Assembly: GCA_934591845.1 (NCBI GenBank)
Contig: CAKTPO010000013.1
Location: forward strand, 1 to 58,345
DNA: 58,345 nt
Reading direction: 5' to 3'
Source of the DNA: an uncultured Oscillospiraceae bacterium
Lineage (GTDB): Bacteria; Bacillota; Clostridia; Oscillospirales; Oscillospiraceae
A program made the translations under genes and the position numbers. Position 1 is the stretch's first letter; each line of letters opens with the position of its first letter. The notes under the pieces are model-generated. The model was not told the origin of the DNA. It made no database searches and saw only the letters and a list, made by a program, of their open reading frames with translations. Positions 35,512 through 43,966 of the stretch are shown piece by piece.

Positions 35512-36381
35512 ATGAAGAAATTCTGGAAGCGATATGGATTTATTATTCTGGCGATCAGTCCATTTTTCATACAGTTTTTAATATTTCAGCTGGTGCCTAC
35601 CGTTTCTACGATCCTGTTGAGCTTAACGGATTGGAATGGTATGTCTGAACCGAAGTTCATTGGCATGGCGAACTATAAGATGATGTTGATGGACTATCAG
35701 TTCCGGGAAGCTCTGCGCAATACGCTGATTTATTGGGTCGTCAGTGTGGTTTTTGTCATCTCCCTGTCCCTGCTCATTGCGGTGCTGCTGAACTACAAGG
35801 GGCTGCGCTGCCGCCGGTTTTTCAAAACGGCTATGTTCCTGCCCTATGTCTGCGCCACAATTGCGGTGGGTCTGGTTTTCGGAATGCTGTTTGATGAAAA
35901 TGCGGGCCTTGTCAATGCAATTTTAGGGCTCATGGGCATTCAGCCGGTACCCTGGCTTACCAGCAGCAAATTCGCCCGCATCCCGGTAGAGATCCTGTTT
36001 GTGTGGCGGCTGATCCCCTGGTATGTGCTGATCTATCTATCCGGCTTGCTGGGGATCCCCAGGGACTACTATGAGGCGGCCACGGTAGACGGTGCAAATG
36101 TAGTGCAGCAGTTTTTCTGCATCACCCTGCCCCAGTTGAGCAATATCACATTTTTCTGCATTGTCACCGTAACTGTGGATGCGTTCCGACTGTTCAACGA
36201 GTCCTATACGCTGTCCGGCCCCGGGGCCTCCAATACGTCTCTGTTCCAACTGATGTACGAAAATGCATTCTCGCTGTTCAAGATGGGATATGCTTCGGCT
36301 ATTGGGGTCGTGCTGGTCGTCATTCTGCTGATTATTTCTTTTATCCAGTTTAAGGTTCGCCGCAGTCAGGGCGAGTTGTAA
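35512..36381 (+). CDS. Sugar-type ABC transporter permease (MalF/UgpA-like)
   Basis: 289 aa with six membrane helices. The inner-membrane permease signature EAA loop is DYYEAATVDGANVVQQFFCI near residues 186-205. Starts WKRYGFIILAISPFFIQFL. RBS GGAGGAAGGAG. Pairs with the next gene to form the channel; the ATPase is not in the cluster, as is usual in Firmicutes that share an MsmK-type ATPase (known for such systems; its presence elsewhere is inference). Confidence 0.94.
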   Translation: MKKFWKRYGFIILAISPFFIQFLIFQLVPTVSTILLSLTDWNGMSEPKFIGMANYKMMLMDYQFREALRNTLIYWVVSVVFVISLSLLIAVLLNYKGLRCRRFFKTAMFLPYVCATIAVGLVFGMLFDENAGLVNAILGLMGIQPVPWLTSSKFARIPVEILFVWRLIPWYVLIYLSGLLGIPRDYYEAATVDGANVVQQFFCITLPQLSNITFFCIVTVTVDAFRLFNESYTLSGPGASNTSLFQLMYENAFSLFKMGYASAIGVVLVVILLIISFIQFKVRRSQGEL

Positions 36382-36391
36382 GGAGGAAGCT

Positions 36392-37225
36392 ATGCATAGA
36401 AACAAACGAAAGGCCAGCATATTCGTCCATACCGTCTTGATCATCATGGTGGTGTTTGCCCTGTTCCCGGTGGTTTGGTCCTGTGTCATCAGTATCAAAA
36501 GCGTGGGAGAGAAGATTTCCGGCTTTTCCGCATTGTCCATATCCAGTCCGACACTGGATAACTACCGCCGACTGTTTCAGCTGATCCCCATGAAAGAACA
36601 GCTGTTCAACAGTGTGTTCACCACCCTGATGGGTACGGTCACAACAATGTTCTTCTGTGCCCTGGCGGGATTTGCGTTTGCCAAATACAAATTCCCCTTC
36701 CGGAACGGCCTGTTCTATTTCGTGGTGGCTACAATGACGATCCCTGCGGAGGTCGCTTCCGTTCCGCTGTTTCTCATCATGAAGAAAATCGGTCTGACCA
36801 ACAGCTTGTGGTCCCTGATTTTGCCCCGATTGACAACAGCGGTTGGTGTGTTCTACCTGCGGCAGTATATTATGGATGTGCCTGATGAGATCATCGAGGC
36901 GGCCCGCATTGACGGGTGCAGCGATTTCAAAATTTTCTGGAAAATTGTCTGCCCCATGATCAAACCGGCACTGGCCTCCTGGGCATCCATCACTCTGGTA
37001 GCCCGTTGGAATGATTTCTTCTGGCCGCTGCTGTTCCTGACCAAGCGTACAAAGCAAACGCTGATGGTGTCCGTTTCCCAACTGCCCTTGGCAGACGGAC
37101 TGGCAACACCCTGGCAGGTCATTTTGGCGGGAACGACATTGGTCATCGTACCGAGCATCATTATTTACGTGTTGATTCAGTCCTTCCAGAAAGACGGTGC
37201 CTTTGAAGGCGCAGTCAAGGGATGA
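36392..37225 (+). CDS. Sugar-type ABC transporter permease (MalG/UgpE-like)
   Basis: 277 aa, six helices. EAA loop EIIEAARIDGCSDFKIFWKI near residues 168-187. Ten bases after the first permease, with AAGGAGG RBS. Ends VLIQSFQKDGAFEGAVKG, the typical C-terminus of MalG-type permeases (the SFxxxGxxxGAVKG ending). Confidence 0.95.
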   Translation: MHRNKRKASIFVHTVLIIMVVFALFPVVWSCVISIKSVGEKISGFSALSISSPTLDNYRRLFQLIPMKEQLFNSVFTTLMGTVTTMFFCALAGFAFAKYKFPFRNGLFYFVVATMTIPAEVASVPLFLIMKKIGLTNSLWSLILPRLTTAVGVFYLRQYIMDVPDEIIEAARIDGCSDFKIFWKIVCPMIKPALASWASITLVARWNDFFWPLLFLTKRTKQTLMVSVSQLPLADGLATPWQVILAGTTLVIVPSIIIYVLIQSFQKDGAFEGAVKG

Positions 37226-37241
37226 CAGGTGGAGGTAAAAC

Positions 37242-38159
37242 ATGAAGTATTTTGAAACAAAAGAGGGCCTTGTACTTCCGAAGGTCGTTATGGGATGTAT
37301 GCGCATCTCTGAAATGGAATATGATTTGCTGGAAGATCTGGTAATGACCGCTGTGGAGCGGGGGGTCAATCACTTTGACCATGCGGATTTCTATGGAAAC
37401 TTCCAGTCTGAGGTTCGCTTCGGAGAGGTTCTGGCAAAGAACCCTTCCCTCCGGGAGAAAATCGTTTTGCAGTCGAAGTGCGGTATTCGGACCACTGGCT
37501 ATTACGATTCCTCTTATGAGCACATTGTGGACTGTGTGAACAACAGCCTGAAGAAAATGAACACGGAATATCTGGACTGCCTGCTGATCCATCGGCCGGA
37601 CGTGCTGGCGGATGTGAATGAAATGGCCCGGGCTTTTGAGGAATTGAAGGCCGCCGGAAAAGTCCGCTGGTTTGGTGTCAGCAATCACAACCCCATTCAG
37701 ATCGAGGTGTTGCAGCAGGCGGTGAAAGATCGCCTGGTGTTTAACCAGATGCAAATGAGCATCATGCATACGCCTATGATCGATCAGGGCATCAACGTGA
37801 ACACCTATTTTGACGGTTCCGTTGACCGGGATAATGGCACCTTGGAATACTGCAAGCTCAAGGATCTGGTTTTGCAGACCTGGTCCCCCTTCCAGTATGG
37901 ATTCTTTGAGGGTGTGTTCCTGGACAACCCCAAGTTCCCGGAGCTGAACCAGGTCATGGACCGGCTTGCGGAAAAGTACGGTGTCAGCAAAACCACTTTG
38001 GCGGTGGCATGGCTGCTGCGTCTGCCCATGAAGATCCAGGTGATCTCCGGTACGACCCGAAAGAGCCGAATGGAGGAGGTCGCCGCCGGTGCAGACGTGG
38101 AAATGGAGCGGGCAGATTGGTATGCCATCTACAAGGCCGCCGGAAACCGCCTTCCCTGA
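37242..38159 (+). CDS. Aldo/keto reductase (YdhF-like)
   Basis: 305 aa NAD(P)H-dependent TIM-barrel oxidoreductase. VMGCMRISEM, the active-site Asp/Tyr region FDHADFYGNF (46-55), Lys in VLQSKCGIR and His in LDCLLIHRPDV fit the catalytic tetrad. The C-terminal LRLPMKIQVISGTTRKSRMEE is the cofactor-binding segment. Last gene of the cluster, 16 bases after the permease, RBS GGTGGAGG. Likely reduces a carbonyl (or oxidises an alcohol) of the imported substrate. Confidence 0.92.
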   Translation: MKYFETKEGLVLPKVVMGCMRISEMEYDLLEDLVMTAVERGVNHFDHADFYGNFQSEVRFGEVLAKNPSLREKIVLQSKCGIRTTGYYDSSYEHIVDCVNNSLKKMNTEYLDCLLIHRPDVLADVNEMARAFEELKAAGKVRWFGVSNHNPIQIEVLQQAVKDRLVFNQMQMSIMHTPMIDQGINVNTYFDGSVDRDNGTLEYCKLKDLVLQTWSPFQYGFFEGVFLDNPKFPELNQVMDRLAEKYGVSKTTLAVAWLLRLPMKIQVISGTTRKSRMEEVAAGADVEMERADWYAIYKAAGNRLP

Positions 38160-38178
38160 GTTCCTCTCATAATTCATA

Positions 38179-38249
38179 GGGGCTCTGCACAGAGCCCTTA
38201 CTCAAAAACCGCATCGACATCCTTCGCTGGCTGCCGGTGCGGTATTTTT
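38179..38249 (+). terminator. Two successive hairpins ending the ABC/AKR operon
   Basis: GGGCTCTG-CA-CAGAGCCC (38180-38197) followed by TTACTC, and then ACCGCA...TGCGGT (about 38208-38243) followed by ATTTTT. The second looks like the true terminator. Confidence 0.65.
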
Positions 38250-38275
38250 ATAGGCAATTCAGCATCAGTCCTGGC

Positions 38276-38304
38276 TTGCGCATATTCCCGGATTCCGGTA
38301 TAAT
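38276..38304 (+). promoter_or_regulatory. Promoter of the two-component operon
   Basis: TTGCGC (38276-38281), 17 bases, TATAAT (38299-38304), 31 bases before the start codon. Confidence 0.7.
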
Positions 38305-38335
38305 AAAAATAAAAACGGAGGAGGGGATATACGGG

Positions 38336-40009
38336 ATGAAAAATCGGAAGCAGGTGGGGCTGTGGGTGCTGGCGGTTTTGACGGCCTATACCTGCCGGAT
38401 GATCCCCAAATTCGCCACCGGGACGCTGGCCCTGCAATTGTCGGAGCCCCTGAGTTTGCTGCGAAGCGTCATTTACCTGTCGCTGTTTATGGGCTGGGGC
38501 TGCTCGCTTAAAAAGCGCATCCAGCAGCGGCAGGCCCAGAGGTATATGGTGGGGGCCGCGGGGCTCATGGTGTTCTGGCTCTTTGTCCGGACACTGAAAT
38601 TCTTCTTTGCGGCGGAGCCGGTGGAATATCGGTATCTGTGGTATCTGTATTATCTGCCCATGCTGTTTTTGCCCAGCACCGCCCTTTCCCTGGCCCTGAC
38701 CATGGGGGAGCGGGATGACTGGGCCGCTCCCCGGCAGAGCCGGTGGCTGTGGGTGGGCTCCGGGGTGCTGCTGGCACTGGTGCTGACCAACGATGTGCAT
38801 TTCCTGATGTTTCGCTTTCCGGCGGGGGAGGGGTTCTTCCAGTGGAGCGATCAAGACTATTCCTATGGGCCCCTGTTCCGGCTGGTGACTCTATGGCAGG
38901 TGGGCATTTCCCTGGGGGCCTTTGTGTTGCTGCTGAAAAAATGCCGCCTGCCGGGAAAAAAGGGCTATTTATGGCTCCCGGCCATCCCTTTGGCCTGTGC
39001 CATGGTGTATCTGGCCCTTTACGGATTTGGACTGAACTGGTTTTTCCTGTTCTTTGGGGATATGACGGTGGTGCAGTGCCTTCTGGCGGCGGCCACCTTG
39101 GAAAGCTGCATCCAGTGTGGGCTCATCCACTCCAATTCCCACTATGGGGCCTTGTTTGAGGCGGTAAACGGCTGTTCTGCCCAGATCACCGACGGGAATT
39201 TTGATGTTCGCTACCGGGCCGGGGATGCCACTCCCTTTACCCGGCAGCAGATGGCAGCCGCCGTCCGCGGGCCTTTTCGGCTGCCGGATGGCCGGGTGCT
39301 CCACGCCATGGCTGTCAGCGGCGGCTATGCTCTGTGGACGGAAGACAACCGGGAACTACTGGCTCTGACGGAAGAATTGCAGGAATTGCGGCAGGAGCTG
39401 AATGACCGGGGGCGGCTTTTGCGGTATGAATACGGCCTGGAACAGGGCCGCCGGAAAGTGGAGGAGCAGAACCGACTGTATGACCTGCTGGCCTCTGTGA
39501 CCCAGAAACAAATTGACGGCATTGCGGCCCTGGAAAAGGAATACCGCCAGGCCCCGGACAAGGCATCCCGGGAAGCCCGGGACATTCTGGCCCAGATCGC
39601 CGTGCTGTGCAGCTTTATCAAAAGAAGAAAGCACCTGGCCCTGTCCCAATATCGGGATCACCGAATCTCCAACCCGGAGCTGCGGGGGGCCTTCCGGGAG
39701 TCCTTACAGACCCTGGAACTGCTGGGAGTGTCTCACAGCTTCTATTTGGAGGAGGGGATCCGGTTGGAGGGGGCAGAAGCAACGGCCCTGTATGATTTCT
39801 TTGAGGGGGTCATGGAAGGGGCCTTGCCGGAACTGTCCTCGGTGAATGTCCGGATCTCCCGGGTGCAGGGCATTCTGCGCATTGCCATGACGGTGGAGAC
39901 CCCCAGGGATCTGTCTGTTCTGCCCCGGGTCTTCCCCGGGGCAGAAGTGGACGGTGACGAAGGGGAATGGAGCTGTCTTCTGATGCTGGGGAAAGGGGGA
40001 ACAACATGA
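38336..40009 (+). CDS. 7TM sensor protein with degenerate kinase-like C-terminus
   Basis: 557 aa from ATG at 38336 (GGAGGAGGGG upstream); the frame from 38237 runs through the promoter. The N-terminal half (about 1-245) has seven or so hydrophobic helices, as in histidine-kinase 7TM sensor domains. A PAS-like piece (about 265-325) and a coiled coil (about 340-385) follow. The end resembles a dimerisation/ATPase region: IAVLCSFIKRRKHLAL and DFFEGVMEGALPELSSVNVRI, the latter aligning with a kinase N box but with Gly where the Mg-binding Asn is expected. There is no obvious phospho-His. So I read it as a pseudokinase sensor partner of the next gene, joined by an ATGA stop-start overlap. Confidence 0.75.
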   Translation: MKNRKQVGLWVLAVLTAYTCRMIPKFATGTLALQLSEPLSLLRSVIYLSLFMGWGCSLKKRIQQRQAQRYMVGAAGLMVFWLFVRTLKFFFAAEPVEYRYLWYLYYLPMLFLPSTALSLALTMGERDDWAAPRQSRWLWVGSGVLLALVLTNDVHFLMFRFPAGEGFFQWSDQDYSYGPLFRLVTLWQVGISLGAFVLLLKKCRLPGKKGYLWLPAIPLACAMVYLALYGFGLNWFFLFFGDMTVVQCLLAAATLESCIQCGLIHSNSHYGALFEAVNGCSAQITDGNFDVRYRAGDATPFTRQQMAAAVRGPFRLPDGRVLHAMAVSGGYALWTEDNRELLALTEELQELRQELNDRGRLLRYEYGLEQGRRKVEEQNRLYDLLASVTQKQIDGIAALEKEYRQAPDKASREARDILAQIAVLCSFIKRRKHLALSQYRDHRISNPELRGAFRESLQTLELLGVSHSFYLEEGIRLEGAEATALYDFFEGVMEGALPELSSVNVRISRVQGILRIAMTVETPRDLSVLPRVFPGAEVDGDEGEWSCLLMLGKGGTT

Positions 40010-41268
40010 AGTCCTTTGACACATTGCCCGCCCCCTGCCGCAGTTTTCTGCTATTCTGGATGTTTACCATGCTGGTGGCGGAACTGTATCTGCTGGTGCG
40101 GAAAATCATCCAGCGGGCCCCGGAGAGCCGGTATCCCCTGTCTATTTTTGTGATCGGCATCCATCTGTTTTTGCTGCAAATCTGCGCCCCGGACTATGGG
40201 GGCGGCTGGGCCCTGCCATGGGCCTGGACGGTGGGGGACATTCTGGTTTCGGCCCTCCATCTGCGTGTGGCCTTTCCCCGGGAACGGCGGCGGGCGGCGG
40301 CCACCCTTTCCGCCCGGTCCATTGTGGAGGCCACGGATGATCTTCCTATGGGGGTCTGCTTTTCCGATGCCAGGGGCCGGGTGACCCTGTGCAACAACAC
40401 CATGCGGGGGCTTCTCAACCAGCTTACCGGGGGCTACCCCCAGATTCTGGAGGAGCTTACCGCCGCCATAGAGCACCCGCCGGAGCCCATTGTCCGGGAT
40501 CCGGAGGGCTGCCTGGGGTTTCCCGATGGCAGTGTCTACCGCTTTACAGGCAGGGCCCTTACCGTGGCCGGGGAGCCGGGATGGCACCAGCTCATGGCCC
40601 AGAACGTGACGGAACAGGCGGAAATCAACCGCCAGCTGGCCCGACAGAACGAAAAACTGAAAAAAACCAACGGAAAGCTTCAAAAAATGTATGACCGCAT
40701 CGCCGATGACATCCGGGAAAAGGAAAGTCTGGAATTCAAAATTTACATCCACGACACCATGGGCCGGTCCCTTTTGACCATTCAGGACATTATGAACAGC
40801 GGCGAGGAGACGGCCCAGAAGTTGCGATCCCTGGAAGAAGCGGTGGCGGTGCTGTCTGACAGCCCCCCAAAGGCCGGGGACACCTTATACGATGTGGTGC
40901 ATTCCTCCAAAGAGCTGGGGGTCCGCCTGGTGGTCACAGGCGATCTGCCCCAGGGAAGCGGAGCGGAGACCCTCTGCGCCCAGGCCGTCCGGGAATGTGT
41001 CACCAACTGCATCCGCCATGCCAAGGGCACGGAAGTGCAGGTGGACATCCGGAATTGCGGCACGGGCTACACCGTGACCGTCACCAACAACGGGGCAAAA
41101 CCCACCGGGCCTATTGTAGAGGGCAGCGGCCTTTCCTCCCTGCGCAGAAGCGTGGAGTCCTTCGGCGGGGAAATGCAGCTATTCTGGGAACCGGCCTTTG
41201 CCCTGATCCTGAACTTGCCGGGAAAGGAGAAAGAGGATGAAGATCAAGACTCTGCTGGTAGAGGATGA
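40006..41268 (+). CDS. Sensor histidine kinase (NarX/HisKA_3-like)
   Basis: 420 aa. Start ATG at 40006 overlaps the previous stop (ATGA). Three helices at the N-terminus (about 12-95), a PAS-like domain (105-205: DLPMGVCFSDARGRVTLCNN), a coiled coil (208-245), then KIYIHDTMGRSLLTI with the likely phospho-acceptor His249, and a GHKL ATPase domain with N box RECVTNCIRHA (Asn334) and GSGLSSLRRSVESFGG. The ATPase domain is compact. Coupled to the response regulator by a 32-base overlap. Confidence 0.88.
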   Translation: MKSFDTLPAPCRSFLLFWMFTMLVAELYLLVRKIIQRAPESRYPLSIFVIGIHLFLLQICAPDYGGGWALPWAWTVGDILVSALHLRVAFPRERRRAAATLSARSIVEATDDLPMGVCFSDARGRVTLCNNTMRGLLNQLTGGYPQILEELTAAIEHPPEPIVRDPEGCLGFPDGSVYRFTGRALTVAGEPGWHQLMAQNVTEQAEINRQLARQNEKLKKTNGKLQKMYDRIADDIREKESLEFKIYIHDTMGRSLLTIQDIMNSGEETAQKLRSLEEAVAVLSDSPPKAGDTLYDVVHSSKELGVRLVVTGDLPQGSGAETLCAQAVRECVTNCIRHAKGTEVQVDIRNCGTGYTVTVTNNGAKPTGPIVEGSGLSSLRRSVESFGGEMQLFWEPAFALILNLPGKEKEDEDQDSAGRG

Positions 41269-41878
41269 CCGATACATCCAGCGGCATTTTATAGAGCGGC
41301 TTTCGGAAGAACCGGACATCCAGCTGGTGGCTGCCGTAAGCGATGCCTTTGAGGCGGAAAAACGCTGTGGGCCAACGGTTGACCTGGTGCTCATGGACGT
41401 GCTCACCCTCCACAAGCATTCAGGCCTGGCCGCGGGGAAGCGCATCCGCAAGGCCTTCCCCCACATCAAGGTGGTGATCATCACCTCCCTGGTAGACCCG
41501 GAAGTGCTGCTGCAAGCCAAACAGGGCTGCGCCGACAGCCTGTGGTACAAAGACCACGGCACCGAAGCCATCCTGGACGTGATCCGCAGAACCATGGCAG
41601 GGCAGCGGGTCTTCCCGGACTTTTCCCCCTCGGTGGAAATGAAAAAATGCATGTCCCAGGACTTTTCCCCCGCCCAGATCGAGATCCTCCGGGCCTTCAT
41701 CAAGGGCTATACCTACCGGGAGATTGCGGAAAAATTCAACCTCTCCGTCAGCGGCGTCCGCTACAACATTGCGGAAATGGTCCGCATCGGCGGCTTCAAA
41801 AACAAAGAGGAGCTGACCACCACCGCCATCGAAAACAAGCTGGTCATCACCACGTTGGAAAGCGGGGAGGAGGAATAG
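41237..41878 (+). CDS. Response regulator, receiver plus LuxR-type HTH (NarL/FixJ)
   Basis: 213 aa. Receiver domain 1-125 with acidic pocket LLVEDD (6-11), phospho-acceptor Asp54 in DLVLMDV and VVIITS. DNA-binding domain about 145-195: FSPAQIEILRAFIKGYTYRE and IAEKFNLSVSGVRYNIAEM, a LuxR-type helix-turn-helix with a slightly divergent sequence. Starts inside the kinase gene. The C-terminal tail is Glu-rich. Targets are unknown. A terminator follows directly. Confidence 0.92.
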   Translation: MKIKTLLVEDDRYIQRHFIERLSEEPDIQLVAAVSDAFEAEKRCGPTVDLVLMDVLTLHKHSGLAAGKRIRKAFPHIKVVIITSLVDPEVLLQAKQGCADSLWYKDHGTEAILDVIRRTMAGQRVFPDFSPSVEMKKCMSQDFSPAQIEILRAFIKGYTYREIAEKFNLSVSGVRYNIAEMVRIGGFKNKEELTTTAIENKLVITTLESGEEE

Positions 41879-41884
41879 AAAAAC

Positions 41885-41925
41885 ACACCGCCTGCGAAGC
41901 ACTTTTCGCAGGCGGCGTGTATTTT
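41885..41925 (+). terminator. Terminator of the two-component operon; intron insertion site
   Basis: Stem CGCCTGCGAA/TTCGCAGGCG with further pairing (41885-41920), then ATTTT. The group II intron copy 1 begins at the very next base. Confidence 0.9.
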
Positions 41926-42200
41926 GTGCGCCCGGTGAGCGCACGTTCTCTAGGGTGAAAGTCCCGAAGTCGCCCGGTAGTGGGAAGACTTAGCCAAAGC
42001 TGAAAGAACTGACTTCCCGCTTATCCGGCAGAAATGGCTATGTGCAGCGAGCAATCTCAACAGAAAGACTCGCACAGGCCGGATACTACAGTATCCTTGA
42101 CCGGTACGAGTCTCTGCACATATGCGATTGAACCAACCTGTACCGAACGGTACGCACGGTGGTGTGAGAGGTCGGGGCTATGCAGCCCCTCCTACTCGAT
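41926..42200 (+). mobile_element. ORF-less group II intron (class C-like), copy 1
   Basis: 275 nt. Begins GTGCG (5' consensus GUGYG) and ends CTACTCGAT (3' consensus AY). The end contains a domain V-like hairpin (CTGTACC-GAAC-GGTACG with flanking ACC/GGT pairing) and a domain VI stem GGGGCT/AGCCCC with an unpaired A near the 3' end. No reverse transcriptase is encoded. It sits immediately after a terminator stem, as class C introns do. Compared with copy 2 it lacks about 55 nt internally, replaced by a short GCTATGTGCA stretch. The same strand as the response regulator. Confidence 0.85.
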
Positions 42201-42279
42201 TATGTTCAGGATAAATATTGACATCGCCTGTGTAGAGCTGCGGTGTGCGGGTGCATGCATTTTATTTACATCAGATACA

Positions 42280-42660
42280 TCATTTCCTGAATCTTTGAAT
42301 TAAAATACACCCCAGTCCCAATGCAATCGCAAATAGCACCAGCGATGCCTCCAACCACCCGACACAAGCAGCGACTATCAAAGCTGTAAATGTTCCAAAC
42401 ATGTACCAGTTTCCGCTTCCGACCGAATATTTCTTTCCACCGAACCATGAAAGCAGTATCGGCGGCAACAGGCAGATCAGCGCCACAATCACGACCGGTC
42501 CCCTGTGGGCATTCAAGACAGGCTCTAGAGAAAAGCCCTTGTTTAACAGGAAAACGGATAAGACTCCATAGAGGAAATGATAGGAGGAAGAACGGGGAAA
42601 ATGTGCCTTTAAGAAACTGGTCAGCTTTCTTGCAGCTTGCATCATATCAAAACGTTTCAT
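42280..42660 (-). CDS. Small membrane protein of unknown function (islet gene 5)
   Basis: 126 aa. Begins MKRFDMMQAARKL; three hydrophobic segments (about 36-52, 55-75 and 84-118), so an integral membrane protein. The ATG at 42660 overlaps the stop of the upstream gene as TAATG, indicating coupled translation. I do not recognise it. Last gene of a five-gene minus-strand run with lower GC and more A/T-ending codons than neighbours. Confidence 0.65.
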   Translation of the reverse strand: MKRFDMMQAARKLTSFLKAHFPRSSSYHFLYGVLSVFLLNKGFSLEPVLNAHRGPVVIVALICLLPPILLSWFGGKKYSVGSGNWYMFGTFTALIVAACVGWLEASLVLFAIALGLGCILIQRFRK

Positions 42661-43349
42661 TAAAGAATCTCCGAGTGACATTCCCACTGTGCATGTACAA
42701 CTTGTTTTTGCCCGTTGGATGCATAGTTATAAAAAACTAAATAATTATGGTAGCAGTTGCTTGATACGTTATACTCATAATCCTGAACAAAATACTTATA
42801 TTCTGTGACATCTACATAGTTGTACGAATAAGTTCCTTGAAAACTCATTATTACTGTTGCCAAGGTAAGTAAACAGCCTGCAGGTGAAGAAAAACGACTG
42901 ACAAGAGCGGAAAGTACAGCCGATATAGTCGTCATCTCGCCCTTAGTCACCGTTCCAGAGGAAGTAGATACAAGCGTATGTGGGAGAGTTGAGCCACACA
43001 CTTGGTAAACTGATTTAGTAAATGGGTTTACCTCGCCTGATGCAAGCGCACAGAAAACGTCATAATCAGCACTGAACTCGGCAACCAAAACATCCTCAAT
43101 ATACGTACACATATTCCCATCGGGATAAATCTCACGTTTGGCGGATAGTGTAACCATACCATTCTCTGTTACAGTAATATTTTCTATAACGGCTCCACTA
43201 TCTAGAGAATATGATACATTTAATGTCTCCCCTCTGTAAGTGCTAGTATATGTTCTATTATCCAACGCCATTGCATGAAATGGCAGTACGGAGAAAAGAG
43301 ACACAACACATAAACAAAGCGACAATATAACTCTAAATGCTTTTTTCAT
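42660..43349 (-). CDS. Exported protein of unknown function (islet gene 4)
   Basis: 229 aa. Signal peptide MKKAFRVILSLCLCVVSLFS with a likely cleavage near LPFHAMALD. The mature part is rich in Ser, Thr and Tyr, with several Cys (two near 88-120, two near the C-terminus) and a weakly hydrophobic stretch (about 140-165: ISAVLSALVSRF, LLTLATVIMSF). The ATG at 43349 was preferred to a GTG at 43355 for RBS spacing. Overlaps the upstream gene by 17 bases and the downstream gene by 1. No family recognised; secreted effector, toxin-like or envelope protein are all possible. Confidence 0.65.
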   Translation of the reverse strand: MKKAFRVILSLCLCVVSLFSVLPFHAMALDNRTYTSTYRGETLNVSYSLDSGAVIENITVTENGMVTLSAKREIYPDGNMCTYIEDVLVAEFSADYDVFCALASGEVNPFTKSVYQVCGSTLPHTLVSTSSGTVTKGEMTTISAVLSALVSRFSSPAGCLLTLATVIMSFQGTYSYNYVDVTEYKYFVQDYEYNVSSNCYHNYLVFYNYASNGQKQVVHAQWECHSEIL

Positions 43350-43827
43350 ATTCACTACCCTTTCTTTTTTGAAGAAAAATAATTGTACAGCCTAAAGATA
43401 TGATAAACAATGAATAAAATGGTGTGCTTGAGATTTTCCTTTCAGCAATTTTAATTGAAAAATTTGAAACGTCAACGCAGTAAGCGTAATCAAAAAATGC
43501 TGTGGAAACAACGCTGTAAAACGGTTGATCGGATGAAACATAAATATGTGTGTCTACCAGTGAGTATCTGTTGAAGATCATATTCCGGGCGAACTCCAAA
43601 ATGCGGAAAGAGTTATTACTGTTCCTATAAACAGATATAACCACGTCTCTTTCTCCAGAGTATTCCAGCAAGCATGGGGAATTATCGACCATATCCTGAG
43701 TTGTGTATTGGGGAAGTTCGTCATATGTGATATGCGAAATGTGCGGTCCACCCTCGGTAATCAATATGATTCCCATTGCAACTAGAATAAAGCCTGTCAG
43801 AGCATATGAAACGCGTATTTTTTTCAT
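43333..43827 (-). CDS. Membrane-anchored protein of unknown function (islet gene 3)
   Basis: 164 aa from the ATG at 43827 (GAGGAGGG upstream). One helix at each end (about 9-27 and 143-160) with an extracytoplasmic domain of about 115 residues between them: DELPQYTTQDMVDNSPCLLE, VVISVYRNSNNSF. No family recognised. The gene overlaps the next by 17 bases. Two TM ends around a soluble domain fit a membrane accessory protein. Confidence 0.65.
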   Translation of the reverse strand: MKKIRVSYALTGFILVAMGIILITEGGPHISHITYDELPQYTTQDMVDNSPCLLEYSGERDVVISVYRNSNNSFRILEFARNMIFNRYSLVDTHIYVSSDQPFYSVVSTAFFDYAYCVDVSNFSIKIAERKISSTPFYSLFIISLGCTIIFLQKRKGSEYEKSI

Positions 43828-43966
43828 GCATTTCCCTCCTCTTCCAGTGCGCATTTTTCTTTCGGCAACGCCCAATCGGAATCATACTCTTCTTCTGTTG
43901 ATATGTGCAATTATTGCACACATAACACACGTCAGGAGAAGTCATAGACTGCATCCAAAGCTCAAA

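Noticed and set aside
38237..38335. Longer N-terminus of the 7TM sensor protein
   Set aside because: It would place the promoter at 38276-38304 inside the coding sequence; the ATG at 38336 has a strong RBS.
42034..42303. 89-aa plus-strand frame within intron copy 1 (and its counterpart from 45493)
   Set aside because: It follows structured intron RNA sequence and has no RBS; the frame is shared only because the intron copies are the same.
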